From Streptosporangiaceae bacterium (GTDB lineage Bacteria; Actinomycetota; Actinomycetes; Streptosporangiales; Streptosporangiaceae): a stretch of DNA of 64,000 nt. The stretch spans positions 1 to 64,000 of the forward strand of contig JAOPYK010000250.1 in NCBI GenBank assembly GCA_025964695.1. The letters run 5' to 3'. The notes below the pieces were generated by a model. That model did not search any database, was not told the origin of the DNA, and saw nothing but the letters and a program-made list of their open reading frames with translations. Position numbers and translations under genes: made by a program. Shown one piece after another: positions 25,130 to 34,555 of this stretch. Positions within the stretch are counted from its first letter, which is position 1. Each line of letters opens with the position of its first letter.

Positions 25130-26680
25130 TCAGTCCCCGGTGTGCTCCTTGTCAGGCTGGCACACCAGGCACGGCGTGCAGCCCCGCTCCTTGGCCTCGT
25201 CCCGCGACAGGGACTCCAGGTCCTCGGCCTCGTCACCGATGTCCTCGATCAGCGCGCAGTCCGGGCGGTGGTAGCGCCTGGTGCCGCTGAGGATGCGCAC
25301 CTGAGGGCTGGCGGCGCCGGGCGCGTCGTCCTGGGTCGGCTCGGGATCCGGTTCGTCGGCGGCGTGTCCGTTGTCCGGCTCGCGAGCGCCCTCGGGCTCG
25401 TCCGTCACGATCTCCGGGATGTCGTCTCCGAGCACGTCGGGCGCCGCATCCAGCGGCGTCTCCCATTCCAGGTCCTCGGTGGCCGGGGTCGCCGGGGCCG
25501 GGTCGGCACCGGCCGTGCGGGACGGGACCGGCTTCGCCTCGGCCGCGGTGAATTCGAGCGTCACCGGCGGCGCGTCGGCCTCCGCCGGAAGGTCGAGGGC
25601 GCTGGGAGCGATCGGGGAGGTCGTCCAGACGGAGGACGGGGCGGAGACCTCGTCGTCCTGGCCGGTGCTCTCCGGGGCGACGGCGCCGAGTTCGGCCGTG
25701 ACGGCCTCCTCGGTCCGGGACTCCGGCAGCCGCTCGGGGCGGGTGGCCTCCGGACGCGTCAGCGGCGACTCGGCCCACGACGGGACGCCCAGGTCCCGGT
25801 CGCTCTCCCATCCCGGCGAATCCTCCTCCGGAGGGCTGGTCACCGGCTCGGCGGAAGAGGCGTAGGACGAGGGCGCGGAAAGCGGGCTGCGCGGCGCCGG
25901 GGTACCGGGCGACTCCCACTGGGAGGGGTCGAAGCCGCCGCTTCCCGGCCGGTCGGTCCCGAAGCGGTCCTCCGGACCTGCAGTGGACGGCGTGGACGTC
26001 CGCGATGGGCCGCCGGCCGGGCGGGACGCGGACAGGCCGGCCGCGGCCGACTCCGTCCGCGCGCCCTTCCCCAGCCCGGCGGTCCCGCCGGCCACGCTCC
26101 TGTCCCCGGTGCCCACCTGTGCGGCCGGCTCGCCGCCCGACATCGCCGCGCGCGCCGCGAGTGCGGTGTCGGGCATGCAGGCCGTGCACGGGCTGAAGCC
26201 CTCTTCCAGGGCCTCGGCATAGGTCAGGTCTTCCTTGTCCCGCCCGGTGAGCTGACGGCAGTTCTCCAGGTGATATCTCTTGCGTCCGCGAACGACGAAG
26301 ACCGTGGCGTCCGCGGGCACGTCCAGCGGCTGAGAGGGCAGCGTCACCGTCTCCTCCGCCGGCTCGTCCGGCAGCCGGCCGTCGGCCTCCTTGGCGCCCT
26401 TCTCCTTGGCGCCCTTGGCCTGCCGGGCGGCCTTGCCCGGCTTGCCGCCCTTCGCGGGCTTCCCGGCCCGCGCGGGCGCCGCGGCCCCGGAGCCGAAGAG
26501 CTCCTTACGGCGGAGGTACACCCCGATGGCAAGGCAGAGCGCAGAGACGATGCTGACCGCGATCGAGACGTAGATCAGAGTCAGCCCCTGGACACCCCCC
26601 ACCCCGTCCGCCCCGACCACGATGCCCGCGACGAGCAACGCGATCGCGAGCACGACGAGAATGCCACTCAGGATGATCAC
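25130..26680 (-). CDS. membrane protein with two Ada-like zinc-binding modules
   Basis: The 516-residue protein begins with two membrane helices (IILSGILVVLAIALLVAGIV and LIYVSIAVSIVSALCLAIGVYL). A Lys/Ala/Gly linker leads to a first module, YHLENC...GFSPCTAC (His137, Cys141, Cys165, Cys168). A ~300-residue Pro/Ser/Glu-rich disordered linker follows, and then a second module, YHRPDC...CTPCLVC (His471, Cys475, Cys504, Cys507). Both modules follow the YHxxxC...EAxxxGxxPCxxC pattern of Ada-type zinc domains. The GTG at 26680 follows GGGAGAGACCC. It lies just downstream of divIVA on the same strand. Function is unknown; metal binding is inferred. Confidence 0.75.
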   Translation of the reverse strand: MIILSGILVVLAIALLVAGIVVGADGVGGVQGLTLIYVSIAVSIVSALCLAIGVYLRRKELFGSGAAAPARAGKPAKGGKPGKAARQAKGAKEKGAKEADGRLPDEPAEETVTLPSQPLDVPADATVFVVRGRKRYHLENCRQLTGRDKEDLTYAEALEEGFSPCTACMPDTALAARAAMSGGEPAAQVGTGDRSVAGGTAGLGKGARTESAAAGLSASRPAGGPSRTSTPSTAGPEDRFGTDRPGSGGFDPSQWESPGTPAPRSPLSAPSSYASSAEPVTSPPEEDSPGWESDRDLGVPSWAESPLTRPEATRPERLPESRTEEAVTAELGAVAPESTGQDDEVSAPSSVWTTSPIAPSALDLPAEADAPPVTLEFTAAEAKPVPSRTAGADPAPATPATEDLEWETPLDAAPDVLGDDIPEIVTDEPEGAREPDNGHAADEPDPEPTQDDAPGAASPQVRILSGTRRYHRPDCALIEDIGDEAEDLESLSRDEAKERGCTPCLVCQPDKEHTGD

Positions 26681-26866
26681 AGGGTCTCTCCCTCTACCGG
26701 CTGAACCTGCGGCTCGATGCGACCACCGACCGGATGGACCGCCGACGTCCACCGCCGTTGGTGCGCGGCGCAATGGTCGTCCCAGACACTATCGCCTGCC
26801 GGCGCCGCTTGGGCGCACGCCAGGCCGTCCGGCTCCAGCGGCTCGGCGAGCTGCCTCGGCCGGTGT

Positions 26867-27766
26867 TCAGCGCCTCTCGTGCGGCTGGTTGTCGGCCGTG
26901 TGGAAGGCTCCGGTGCCGGAGTGCTGAGCGTGCTGGGCATGCTGAGCGGGCTCGGCCGGCGGCGGGAACGGGGTCGGGCCCGTCGTCGTCGGAGCGGGGC
27001 TCGGCTGGCCGTTGCGCGCCTCGGCGTGCACCAGCGGGGCCTGCACGGCAGGCTGCGGGCCGGTCGTGGACCCGCCGCCCTTGGGGAACGACGCGGCCTC
27101 GGCGGTGCCGGCCTCGAGCTCACGGAGCTGACCCTCGAGGTAGGCCTTCAGCCGGGTGCGGTACTCACGCTCGAACGCACGCAGGTTGTCGACGTCGCGC
27201 TCAAGGTCCTCACGCTGCTGGACGAGCGAGCCCATGACCTGACGATGCCGGTCCTGGGCGTCACGGTCCAGCTGCTCGGCCCGTGCCCGGGCCTCGCTCA
27301 CGATCTGGTCGGCCTGGCGGCGGGCCTTGCCGACGATCTCCTCCGCCTCGCGGCGGGCCCGGCCGAGCGTCTCGTCGGCCTCCCGGCGGGCATCGGCGAT
27401 CGCCTGGTCGGCGGTCTGCTGCGCCAGCGCGAGCACGCGGGCGGCCGTGTCCATGTTGTCCTCGCCGCTGTGCGACGAACCGAAGCTCATGACGGGCTCG
27501 GGTTCGGGCTTGGGCTCCGGCCGCATGGGCTCGGGCACCGGCGCGAGGTCGGGCTTGGGTTCGACGATCGGCGCGGCCATCGCGGGCACCTTGCCCCGCA
27601 GGCACTCGGCGAGCTTGGCCCGCAGCTCCTCGTTCTCCTGGATGAGTCGGTCCAGCTCAGCCTCGACCTCGTCGAGGAAGGCATCGACCTCCTCTTCGTC
27701 GTACCCCGGCCTCAACCGGGTCGTACTGAACTGCTTGTTCCGGACATCCGCGGGTGTCAGCGGCAT
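26867..27766 (-). CDS. divIVA: DivIVA/Wag31 polar growth protein
   Basis: DivIVA (Wag31) binds curved membrane at cell poles and septa and organises polar peptidoglycan synthesis in actinobacteria, where it is usually essential. The 299-residue protein has the N-terminal membrane-binding domain PLTPADVRNKQFSTTRLRPG with YDEEEVDAFLDEVEAEL, then a Pro/Glu linker of about 50 residues, then a long Ala/Arg/Glu-rich coiled coil (about residues 105-215). The C-terminal tail is Pro-rich with AQHAQHAQH. GGAG lies before the ATG at 27766. It closes the dcw-linked block yggS-sepF-yggT-divIVA. Confidence 0.94.
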   Translation of the reverse strand: MPLTPADVRNKQFSTTRLRPGYDEEEVDAFLDEVEAELDRLIQENEELRAKLAECLRGKVPAMAAPIVEPKPDLAPVPEPMRPEPKPEPEPVMSFGSSHSGEDNMDTAARVLALAQQTADQAIADARREADETLGRARREAEEIVGKARRQADQIVSEARARAEQLDRDAQDRHRQVMGSLVQQREDLERDVDNLRAFEREYRTRLKAYLEGQLRELEAGTAEAASFPKGGGSTTGPQPAVQAPLVHAEARNGQPSPAPTTTGPTPFPPPAEPAQHAQHAQHSGTGAFHTADNQPHERR

Positions 27767-27849
27767 GTTGTCTCCTTGGCGCGCTTGGAGTCTGTACCAA
27801 AGGACGGTATCCGATCAGAACCTCTGCACGAAGATGATCATTAAGTTGA

Positions 27850-28137
27850 TCACCCTCCCACAATCATGATCATGACCCAGACCACAAGGAAAAGCACCGT
27901 GAAGCTGAGATCCAACGCCACACCACCCAGACGCAGGTCCGGGATGAAGCGCTTGAGGAGCTTCAGTGGCGGGTCGGTGACGGTGTACGTGGCCTCGGCC
28001 AGCACGAGTACCACCCCTGTCGGACGCCATGACCGTGCGAATCGCTGGACGTACTCCAGGATCAGCCTGCCGATCAGGAACAGCAGGAAGAGGTACAGCA
28101 GTACGATCAGCACGGTTCTAACGATTGTCACGGACAC
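27850..28137 (-). CDS. YggT family membrane protein
   Basis: This 95-residue protein has two membrane helices (VLIVLLYLFLLFLIGRLILEYV and LSFTVLFLVVWVMIMIVGG) separated by the conserved TDPPLKLLKRFIPDLRLGGVALD loop, which is the YggT signature. It starts with GTG at 28137, 15 bp after sepF. YggT proteins are encoded beside sepF and divIVA in most Gram-positive bacteria; a role in division or osmotic tolerance has been suggested for some, but is not settled. Confidence 0.9.
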   Translation of the reverse strand: MSVTIVRTVLIVLLYLFLLFLIGRLILEYVQRFARSWRPTGVVLVLAEATYTVTDPPLKLLKRFIPDLRLGGVALDLSFTVLFLVVWVMIMIVGG

Positions 28138-28152
28138 TCTCGCATGTGGCTG

Positions 28153-28680
28153 TCAGCTTTGGTTGAAGAATCCTCGTTCTGCCATCCGGGCCTTGTCTTC
28201 GGCGGTTACCTCGACGTTGACCGGGGACAGCAGGAACACCTTGTTCGTAACACGTTCGATGCTTCCATGCAGGCCGAACACGAGACCCGCCGCGAAATCG
28301 ACCAGACGCTTGGCGTCGCTGTCGACCATCTCGGTCAGATTCATGATCACTGGAGTGCCTTCACGGAAGTGTTCCCCGATGGTCCTCGCCTCGTTGTACG
28401 TTCTCGGGTGAAGTGTAGTGATGCGCGCAAGGTCGGAGGCGGCCGCGTCGTAGACCACGGTCGAGGAGCGGCGCTCGGCGGCCGGCGGCGACTGCTCGCG
28501 ATCCCGGTCCGCCAGCTCCTGGATCCGGGCGGGCTGCTGCCCGGCCGGCTCATCCTCGGGACGGCGCCGATCGGTGGTGGCGTCGTCGTCGTAGACGTCG
28601 TAATCGTCGTAGTCGTCGTGGTAGCGGTCGTCCTCAACGAGGCCGAGGTAGACCGCCATCTTGCGCATTGCGCTGGCCAT
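28153..28680 (-). CDS. sepF: cell division protein SepF
   Basis: SepF links FtsZ filaments to the membrane and is the essential membrane anchor of the Z-ring in actinobacteria, which lack FtsA. The 175-residue protein has the N-terminal amphipathic membrane-binding helix ([17 protein letters not shown]), an acidic Tyr/Asp-rich linker ([12 protein letters not shown]), and the C-terminal SepF core: [27 protein letters not shown] and [18 protein letters not shown]. The ATG at 28680 has GGAGG upstream; the longer frame is rejected. Confidence 0.95.
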   Translation of the reverse strand: MASAMRKMAVYLGLVEDDRYHDDYDDYDVYDDDATTDRRRPEDEPAGQQPARIQELADRDREQSPPAAERRSSTVVYDAAASDLARITTLHPRTYNEARTIGEHFREGTPVIMNLTEMVDSDAKRLVDFAAGLVFGLHGSIERVTNKVFLLSPVNVEVTAEDKARMAERGFFNQS

Positions 28681-28777
28681 GTGCCCTCCGACGTCCTCTG
28701 TTGGCGTGCTGGTGGACAGTCGCTGTCCGACTGAAGGTCCGAGGACCCGTGAACCCACAGTGCCCCCGCTGCGGACA

Positions 28778-29524
28778 TTACCTGACGATCGCTTGTCTGC
28801 CCCCGAGCAACGCCGTACCGACACGCACGTGTGTCGCGCCGGAGGCGATCGCCTGTTCCAGATCCCCGCTCATTCCCGCGGAGATGATCGTGGCGCCGGG
28901 ATGGGCGGCCCGCACGGCGGCCGCCATCTCGGCCAGCCGCGCGAAGCCCGGCGCGGGGTCGGCGCCGAGCGGGGCGACCGCCATGACGCCGCCGAGTTCC
29001 AGCCCTTCGGCGCCGGCGACGGCCTCGGCGAGGCCCGGCACCTCCGGGAAGAGCGCCCCGCCGCGCCAGCCCCGCTCGCTGGCGACGTCGTCGGCCGGAC
29101 CGCCGGAGGGCTCGCCGGGCGGGACGTCGAGCGAGACCTGGATCAGGCACCGCAGCGTGCGGTCCGCCCGCACGGCCGCGGCGGACAGCGCGGTGATCAG
29201 CCTGGAGCGATCCACCGAGTGCACCACGTCGGCGTAGGCGACCACCGAACGGACCTTGTTGGTCTGCAGCCGTCCGACGAAATGCCAGGTCAGCGGGAGG
29301 TCCGAGGACTCGGCCACCTTGGGGGCCGCCTCCTGGTCCCGGTTCTCGGCGATGTCGGTCACACCCAGCTCGGCCAGCAGCCGGATATCGGAGGCGGGGA
29401 AGGTCTTGGTGACCGCGATCAGCGTGATCTCGTTCACGTCCCGTCCGGCTGCCAGGCACGCGGCGCCCACCCGGCGGCGTACCTCCGCCAGGCCGGCGGC
29501 CAGTTCGTCCTTACGCGCGCTCAT
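28778..29524 (-). CDS. yggS: YggS family pyridoxal-phosphate homeostasis protein
   Basis: This 248-residue TIM-barrel protein binds pyridoxal phosphate and helps to balance the B6 pool; it has no known catalytic reaction. The PLP lysine is in [13 protein letters not shown], and the family signatures [10 protein letters not shown] (usually GENrvQE), [11 protein letters not shown], and [27 protein letters not shown] are present. It belongs to the conserved block ftsZ-pgeF-yggS-sepF, about 110 bp after pgeF. Confidence 0.93.
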   Translation of the reverse strand: MSARKDELAAGLAEVRRRVGAACLAAGRDVNEITLIAVTKTFPASDIRLLAELGVTDIAENRDQEAAPKVAESSDLPLTWHFVGRLQTNKVRSVVAYADVVHSVDRSRLITALSAAAVRADRTLRCLIQVSLDVPPGEPSGGPADDVASERGWRGGALFPEVPGLAEAVAGAEGLELGGVMAVAPLGADPAPGFARLAEMAAAVRAAHPGATIISAGMSGDLEQAIASGATHVRVGTALLGGRQAIVR

Positions 29525-29636
29525 GGTCTCGCTCCGCTCGGAGGTCGGGGGGCACCTTCGAGCCGATGACGTTCCTCATCTCTCGGTCGCTCGGGTCCGG
29601 TCGTGGCCGCGGTGGGGTCGCGTCGGGGTGGCGCGG

Positions 29637-30380
29637 TCACGGCCTGAGCCAGATGAAACCGGCGAACCGGCCGGTACGGCCGTCGCGCCGGAAGGAGAAA
29701 AGGTCGGACGTCTCCATGGTGCACCGGGTGTCGAGCCGGATGTCGTCCACCCCCGCTGCGGACAGCTGAGCGGTGACGCCGCGCCGGATGTCCAGGCCGG
29801 GGGTGCCGTCGCGGGTGGTGGCGTACGCCTCGGGCGCCACCGCGGCGACCTCGTCCCGCATCGCCGCCGGCACCTCGTAACAGTCCCCGCACACGGCGGG
29901 ACCGATCACGGCCACCATCCGCGCGGGGTCGGCGCCGTGTTCGCGCATCCGCTCGACCAGGGCCGGCACGACGCCGGCCAGGGTTCCCGGACGGCCCGAG
30001 TGCGCGGCTCCGATGATCTTGGCGCCCGGGTCGGCGAGCAGGACCGGGGCGCAGTCGGCGACCAGCACGCCGAGCGCCAGGCCGGGCTCGGTGGTCAGCA
30101 CGGCGTCCACGCCCGGCGGGGCGGCCACGGCGGTTTCCTGGGTGAAGGGTCCGTCGACGTAGGCGACCTCGGCGCCGTGCACCTGGCGCATCCAGACCAT
30201 GCGGGAGGGGTCGACGCCGAGCTCCGCTCCGGCCCTGCGGCGGTTCTCCCGTACGGCGCCGGGATCATCACCGACGCCACCGCCCAGGTTGAGGGAGACG
30301 TACGGCTCGGCGCTGGCCCCGCCCGCCCGGCCGGTGAAGGCCGCCCCGATGCCGTTTCCGAGATCGATCCGGGTGAGCAC
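29637..30380 (-). CDS. pgeF: peptidoglycan editing factor PgeF (YfiH/laccase-domain family)
   Basis: This 247-residue protein has the DUF152/YfiH fold. In E. coli PgeF removes wrongly incorporated residues from UDP-MurNAc-peptide precursors; some relatives act on nucleosides. The metal-binding His/Cys motifs are visible: MRQVHGAEVAYVDGP, LVADCAPVLLAD, AAHSGRPGTLAGVV and VCGDCYEVP. The GTG at 30380 shares its first base with the ftsZ TAG stop, a one-base overlap that implies coupled translation. The longer open frame upstream runs antisense-like through ftsZ sequence and is rejected. Confidence 0.9.
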   Translation of the reverse strand: MLTRIDLGNGIGAAFTGRAGGASAEPYVSLNLGGGVGDDPGAVRENRRRAGAELGVDPSRMVWMRQVHGAEVAYVDGPFTQETAVAAPPGVDAVLTTEPGLALGVLVADCAPVLLADPGAKIIGAAHSGRPGTLAGVVPALVERMREHGADPARMVAVIGPAVCGDCYEVPAAMRDEVAAVAPEAYATTRDGTPGLDIRRGVTAQLSAAGVDDIRLDTRCTMETSDLFSFRRDGRTGRFAGFIWLRP

Positions 30381-31789
30381 TACTTCAGGAAGTCGGGGAC
30401 GTCGAGATCGTCGTCCTCGTCGAACACGACCGGCCGGCGGCGCGACTGTTCCTTCCAGCCTCCGCCACCGGAACCCGCCCCATCGTCCTTCCACCCACCG
30501 GAGGAGGACGTGCCGCCTCCACCGTCGTCACCCGCGCCGATGCGCGCCGCGGACGGTTCGGCCGCCGGCCGCGGCACCTTAGGGTCCGGCGTGGACTCCG
30601 TGTCGCGCCCCACGGAGCCGGACGCCGCGGCGGACGCGGACTCGCTCGCCGCGGCGGGCAGCGGCGGCGGGACCGAAACGGCCGCGGGCGTCGGGCGCGC
30701 GGACTCCGACACCACCGAGGGCGCCGGCGGCAGGCTGACCGCAGGTGCGGCGGGACGAGGCGGAGGTGGTGGCGGTGGCGCGGGCCGCGCGGGCGGCGGA
30801 ACGGTCCGCCGGTGCGCCGGCTCCGAGGCGGCGTGCGTGGGGCTGCCCTCGTCGAAGCCCGCCGCGATGACCGTCACCCGCACCTCGTCACCGAGGGCGT
30901 CGTCGATGACCGCGCCGAAGATGATGTTGGCGTCCGGGGCCGCGGCGTTGGAGACCAGCTGGGCCGCTTCATTGATCTCGAAGAGGCCGAGGTCGGATCC
31001 GCCGGAGATGGACAGCAGCACGCCGTGCGCGCCGTCGATGCTCGCCTCCAGCAGCGGGCTGGAGATCGCCATCTCGGCGGCGGCCACCGAGCGGTCGTCG
31101 CCACGTGCGGAGCCGATGCCCATGAGCGCCGATCCCGCACCGGACATGACGGACTTGACGTCGGCGAAGTCGAGGTTGATCAGGCCCGGGGTGGTGATGA
31201 GGTCGGTGATGCCCTGCACACCGGACAGCAGCACCTGGTCGGCGGCCTTGAAGGCGTCCAGCACGCTGACCTGGCGGTCGGAAATCGACAGCAGCCTGTC
31301 GTTGGGGATGACGATGAGGGTGTCGACCTCATCGCGCAGCGTCTCGATGCCCGCCTCGGCCTGCATCGCCCGGCGCTTGCCCTCGAAGCTGAACGGCCGG
31401 GTCACCACGCCTATCGTGAGCGCGCCGAGGGATCGGGCGATGTTGGCCACCACCGGGGCGCCCCCGGTGCCGGTGCCACCGCCCTCGCCCGCGGTCACGA
31501 ACACCATGTCCGCGCCCTTGAGGACCTCTTCGATCTCCTCGCGATGGTCCTCGGCCGCCTTGCGCCCCACGTCTGGGTTGGCGCCCGCGCCGAGGCCGCG
31601 GGTGAGCTCCCGGCCGACATCGAGCTTCACGTCCGCGTCACTCATCAGCAGCGCCTGGGCGTCGGTGTTGATCGCGATGAACTCGACACCCTTGAGTCCC
31701 TCTTCGATCATCCGGTTGACGGCGTTGACGCCGCCGCCGCCGATGCCGACGACCTTGATGACCGCGAGGTAATTCTGCGGTGCTGCCAC
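30380..31789 (-). CDS. ftsZ: cell division GTPase FtsZ
   Basis: FtsZ is the bacterial tubulin that forms the division ring. The 469-residue protein has the N-terminal GTPase domain with [16 protein letters not shown] and GGGTGTGG (103-110), and the synergy loop [11 protein letters not shown]. After about residue 318 comes a long Pro/Ser/Ala-rich linker of some 140 residues, and the C-terminal peptide [11 protein letters not shown], the SepF-binding end seen in actinobacteria. GTG at 31789 is the start. The promoter region of 412 bp upstream is the largest gap in the cluster, consistent with extra ftsZ-specific promoters. Confidence 0.98.
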   Translation of the reverse strand: MAAPQNYLAVIKVVGIGGGGVNAVNRMIEEGLKGVEFIAINTDAQALLMSDADVKLDVGRELTRGLGAGANPDVGRKAAEDHREEIEEVLKGADMVFVTAGEGGGTGTGGAPVVANIARSLGALTIGVVTRPFSFEGKRRAMQAEAGIETLRDEVDTLIVIPNDRLLSISDRQVSVLDAFKAADQVLLSGVQGITDLITTPGLINLDFADVKSVMSGAGSALMGIGSARGDDRSVAAAEMAISSPLLEASIDGAHGVLLSISGGSDLGLFEINEAAQLVSNAAAPDANIIFGAVIDDALGDEVRVTVIAAGFDEGSPTHAASEPAHRRTVPPPARPAPPPPPPPRPAAPAVSLPPAPSVVSESARPTPAAVSVPPPLPAAASESASAAASGSVGRDTESTPDPKVPRPAAEPSAARIGAGDDGGGGTSSSGGWKDDGAGSGGGGWKEQSRRRPVVFDEDDDLDVPDFLK

Positions 31790-32201
31790 GAGGAGGGGCC
31801 TTTCCGCTCGCTCTGTCCAACCGACCGGCCCGGTTCGTGAACCGCGCCGCTGGTATTGCTGACCTGGTCTATGCGTGAAGATGCGGGTGGCGGCGAACCG
31901 CCTTCAACCCTCACCCTCAAGTTGAGGCTTACAGTTATGTCAACCTGAGGACTGATACGGACAGTAGGGGCGGTCAACCACCAGGGTCAACTAACCCGCC
32001 ACGAACTGAACCGGCGTGTCGCAGTGGGTCCGGTTTGCCCCGTTTGAGGTCGCTCACCTGCCCACCTCCCCCGTCCGTCCGAACATTGCCCTCCACCCTG
32101 CCCCATCACAGCGGTCGAAACCGACCGGCGACACGCACTTCCGGTCCGCGGCGGCCCGCCGCCCCCTATCGTGGCGGGTCGGCGTGTCCCGTGCGCGGCT
32201 A
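31790..32201 (-). promoter_or_regulatory. ftsQ-ftsZ intergenic region, likely ftsZ promoters
   Basis: The 412-bp gap holds no gene. On the minus strand TTGACA (31938-31943) is a -35-like hexamer, followed by the 13-bp palindrome CCTCAACTTGAGG (31915-31927), in the most AT-rich part of the gap. Streptomyces ftsZ is known to have several promoters in the same gap. No -10 partner at good spacing could be fixed. Confidence 0.4.
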
Positions 32202-32993
32202 TTACCCGGTCGTGACGACTTCGGGAGAACTCACGTCGATGGTCCGTGCGGAGCGTCCGGCCGGGGTGCGGCTCAGCGCGTCGATGAGGCGCAGCTTCTC
32301 CGCTGCCCGCTCGGCGGCGCCCCAGACGATGGCGCGCCCTCCGGAGAGCCGGAAAGTGATCGACTCCGTGGTCGGCGCCTCGACCGCGACCAGCCGCCGG
32401 ACCAGCCGCGGCGGCAGGCTCCGCCACGCGGTCAGGGCCGCCCAGGTCGCCGCGTCGGCGGGCCCCGGAGTGGCGACCACCAGGTCGGGAAGGGCGGGTG
32501 GCCGTGCCGGGGTGGTGACGACGAGCACGCCGTACCGGTCGTACTGCTGGAACCTGCCGCCGCGCGGCACGACCACCACCGGCACCCGCTCGGTGACGAC
32601 GATGCGGATCGTGGTCGGCCAGCTCCGTTCCACCCGTACCGCCTCGACCTCCTGGATGCCTTCGATCCGGTCCCGTACCGCCCCGGCGCCCAGCCGGATC
32701 ATCGGGGTGCCGAGATGGATCCGCGCCACCCCCACCACCCGGTCGCGGGGCAGCAGATGCGTCCCTACCACCTCGACGTGACGCACCACCAACAGCCGGG
32801 AACCCAGCAGCACCCACGCCGCCACGCCGAAGACCCCGATGACCAGCAGGGAGATGAACATCACCTTCCAGCGGTTCGCCCGGCGCCGCACCGGAGTGTC
32901 GGGCAACGCGGCCTCCGGGCCCCCCGGATCCTCGGCGGCGCCCGCCCGGCTCGCCGTTCCGCCCGTCCTGATCGTCCCGCTCGCGGCTCGCAT
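32202..32993 (-). CDS. ftsQ: cell division protein FtsQ
   Basis: FtsQ is a bitopic membrane protein that links early and late divisome proteins. The 263-residue protein has a cytoplasmic N-terminal part rich in Pro/Gly/Arg, one membrane helix (VMFISLLVIGVFGVAAWVLL, about residues 44-63), then the POTRA domain (LLVVRHVEVVGTHLLPRDRVV, VEAVRVERSWPTTIRIVVTER) and the FtsQ beta domain. ATG 32993 is chosen; the ribosome site is weak and an upstream GTG at 33032 cannot be excluded. It lies between murC and ftsZ. Confidence 0.92.
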   Translation of the reverse strand: MRAASGTIRTGGTASRAGAAEDPGGPEAALPDTPVRRRANRWKVMFISLLVIGVFGVAAWVLLGSRLLVVRHVEVVGTHLLPRDRVVGVARIHLGTPMIRLGAGAVRDRIEGIQEVEAVRVERSWPTTIRIVVTERVPVVVVPRGGRFQQYDRYGVLVVTTPARPPALPDLVVATPGPADAATWAALTAWRSLPPRLVRRLVAVEAPTTESITFRLSGGRAIVWGAAERAAEKLRLIDALSRTPAGRSARTIDVSSPEVVTTG

Positions 32994-33097
32994 GACCCGA
33001 TGATGACCCGGACCGGCCGCCGTCGGCGGCACTCCACGCCGGGCACAGCGTATTTCGACGTCGTGCCTACGGAGGGCCCGGTACGTCGCAAGCGCTG

Positions 33098-34555
33098 TCA
33101 GCGGGCGAGGCGGTCCAGGATCAGCGGGCCGAGTTTGGTCACGTCACCGGCGCCGAGGGTGATGATGACGTCGCCGGGCAGCGCCAGCCCGGCCACCCGG
33201 TCCGGTGCCTCGCTCTGCTCGGGCAGGTAGCTGACCTCGGTGCGGCCCGGCGGGACGGCGTCGGCGATGAGCTTGCCGGTCACCCCGGGCTCGGGGTCCT
33301 CACGGGCTCCGTAGACGTCGAGCACCACGGCGACGTCGGCGAGCGCGAGCGCGGCGCCGAACTCGGCCGCGAAGAACTTCGTCCGGCTGTAGAGATGCGG
33401 CTGGAACACCGCCACGATCCGGCCGGTGGCGCCCGTCTGCTCGGCCCGCTGCACCACGTAGTCCCGGGTGGCTTCCAGATCGGCGGTCAGCTCGGTCGGG
33501 TGGTGGGCGTAGCTGTCGAAGACCTGCGCGCCGCCGGCCTCTCCCTTGAGCTCCAGCCGCCGCATCGCCCCGCCGAAGCCGGCGAGACCGTCGCGTACGG
33601 CGGTGAGGTCGCAGCCGAGGAGCTGCGCGACGGCGAACGCGGCGGTGGCGTTGAGGGCGTTGTGCCGTCCCGGCACGGTGAGCTCGATCGCGCCGGCCCG
33701 CTCCCCGGCCTCCCGGCCGCCCGCAGCGTCCGAGAACTCGATCCGGAAGCGGGAACCCAGCCCGCGCGGGGTGAATGCGGTGACCCGCAGATCGGCGCCG
33801 GCCACCTCGCCATAGGTCCGCACGGACAGGCCCCGGGACCGGGCGGCCGCGGCCAGTTCCCGCACCACCGGGTCGTCGGCCCCGGCGACCAGCACGCCGC
33901 CCGGCTCGATCCGCTCGACGAAGCGGGCGAAGTTCTCCTTGACCTCCTCGAAACCGCCGTAGTTGTCGAGGTGGTCGGCCTCGATGTTGGTGACGACGGC
34001 GATGTACGGGGTGTACATCAGGAACGAGCCATCGCTCTCGTCCGCCTCCGCGACGAACACGTCGCCTCCGCCCTCGTCGGCGCCCAGGCCGGTGGTCACC
34101 AGCTGGCCTCCGATGCAGTACGCCGGGTCGGCGCCCGCGTGCTGCAACGCGACGGTGAGCATCGAGGTCGTGGTCGTCTTGCCGTGCGTGCCCGCGACGG
34201 CCACCGCCCGGCGGCCGGCCATCAGCGCCGCCAGGGCGGCGGAGCGGTGCAGGACCCGCAGGCCGCCCGCCCGGGCGGCGACGAGCTCGGGGTTGTCCTC
34301 GCGGATCGCGGTGGAGACCACCACCGTGTCGGCGTCCCCCAGATGGCCGGCGGCGTGGCCGACGAAGACCTGGGCGCCGAGATCCTTCAGCTGGGTCAGC
34401 AGCTCGGAGTCCCGCGCGTCGCTCCCGGAGACAGCGATGCCCCGCTTGAGCATGATGCGTGCGATGCCGGACATCCCCGCGCCGCCGATGGCGATGAAAT
34501 GGACCTTCCCCAGCCGGCCGGCGGGCACGACGTCGGACCGCGTGATCAAACTCAC
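33098..34555 (-). CDS. murC: UDP-N-acetylmuramate--L-alanine ligase MurC
   Basis: MurC adds L-alanine to UDP-MurNAc with ATP, the first Mur ligase step of peptidoglycan synthesis. The 485-residue protein has the N-terminal Rossmann domain ([19 protein letters not shown]), the ATP loop [15 protein letters not shown], the [12 protein letters not shown] motif, and the C-terminal domain with [18 protein letters not shown]. The GTG at 34555 overlaps the murG stop (GTGA) and gives [13 protein letters not shown]. Earlier starts in this frame lie inside murG and are rejected. Confidence 0.96.
   Translation of the reverse strand: MSLITRSDVVPAGRLGKVHFIAIGGAGMSGIARIMLKRGIAVSGSDARDSELLTQLKDLGAQVFVGHAAGHLGDADTVVVSTAIREDNPELVAARAGGLRVLHRSAALAALMAGRRAVAVAGTHGKTTTTSMLTVALQHAGADPAYCIGGQLVTTGLGADEGGGDVFVAEADESDGSFLMYTPYIAVVTNIEADHLDNYGGFEEVKENFARFVERIEPGGVLVAGADDPVVRELAAAARSRGLSVRTYGEVAGADLRVTAFTPRGLGSRFRIEFSDAAGGREAGERAGAIELTVPGRHNALNATAAFAVAQLLGCDLTAVRDGLAGFGGAMRRLELKGEAGGAQVFDSYAHHPTELTADLEATRDYVVQRAEQTGATGRIVAVFQPHLYSRTKFFAAEFGAALALADVAVVLDVYGAREDPEPGVTGKLIADAVPPGRTEVSYLPEQSEAPDRVAGLALPGDVIITLGAGDVTKLGPLILDRLAR

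Noticed and set aside
31708-31977. 89-codon minus-strand frame upstream of ftsZ
   Set aside because: It overlaps the start of ftsZ in another frame and spans the AT-richer promoter region; no ribosome site or family match.
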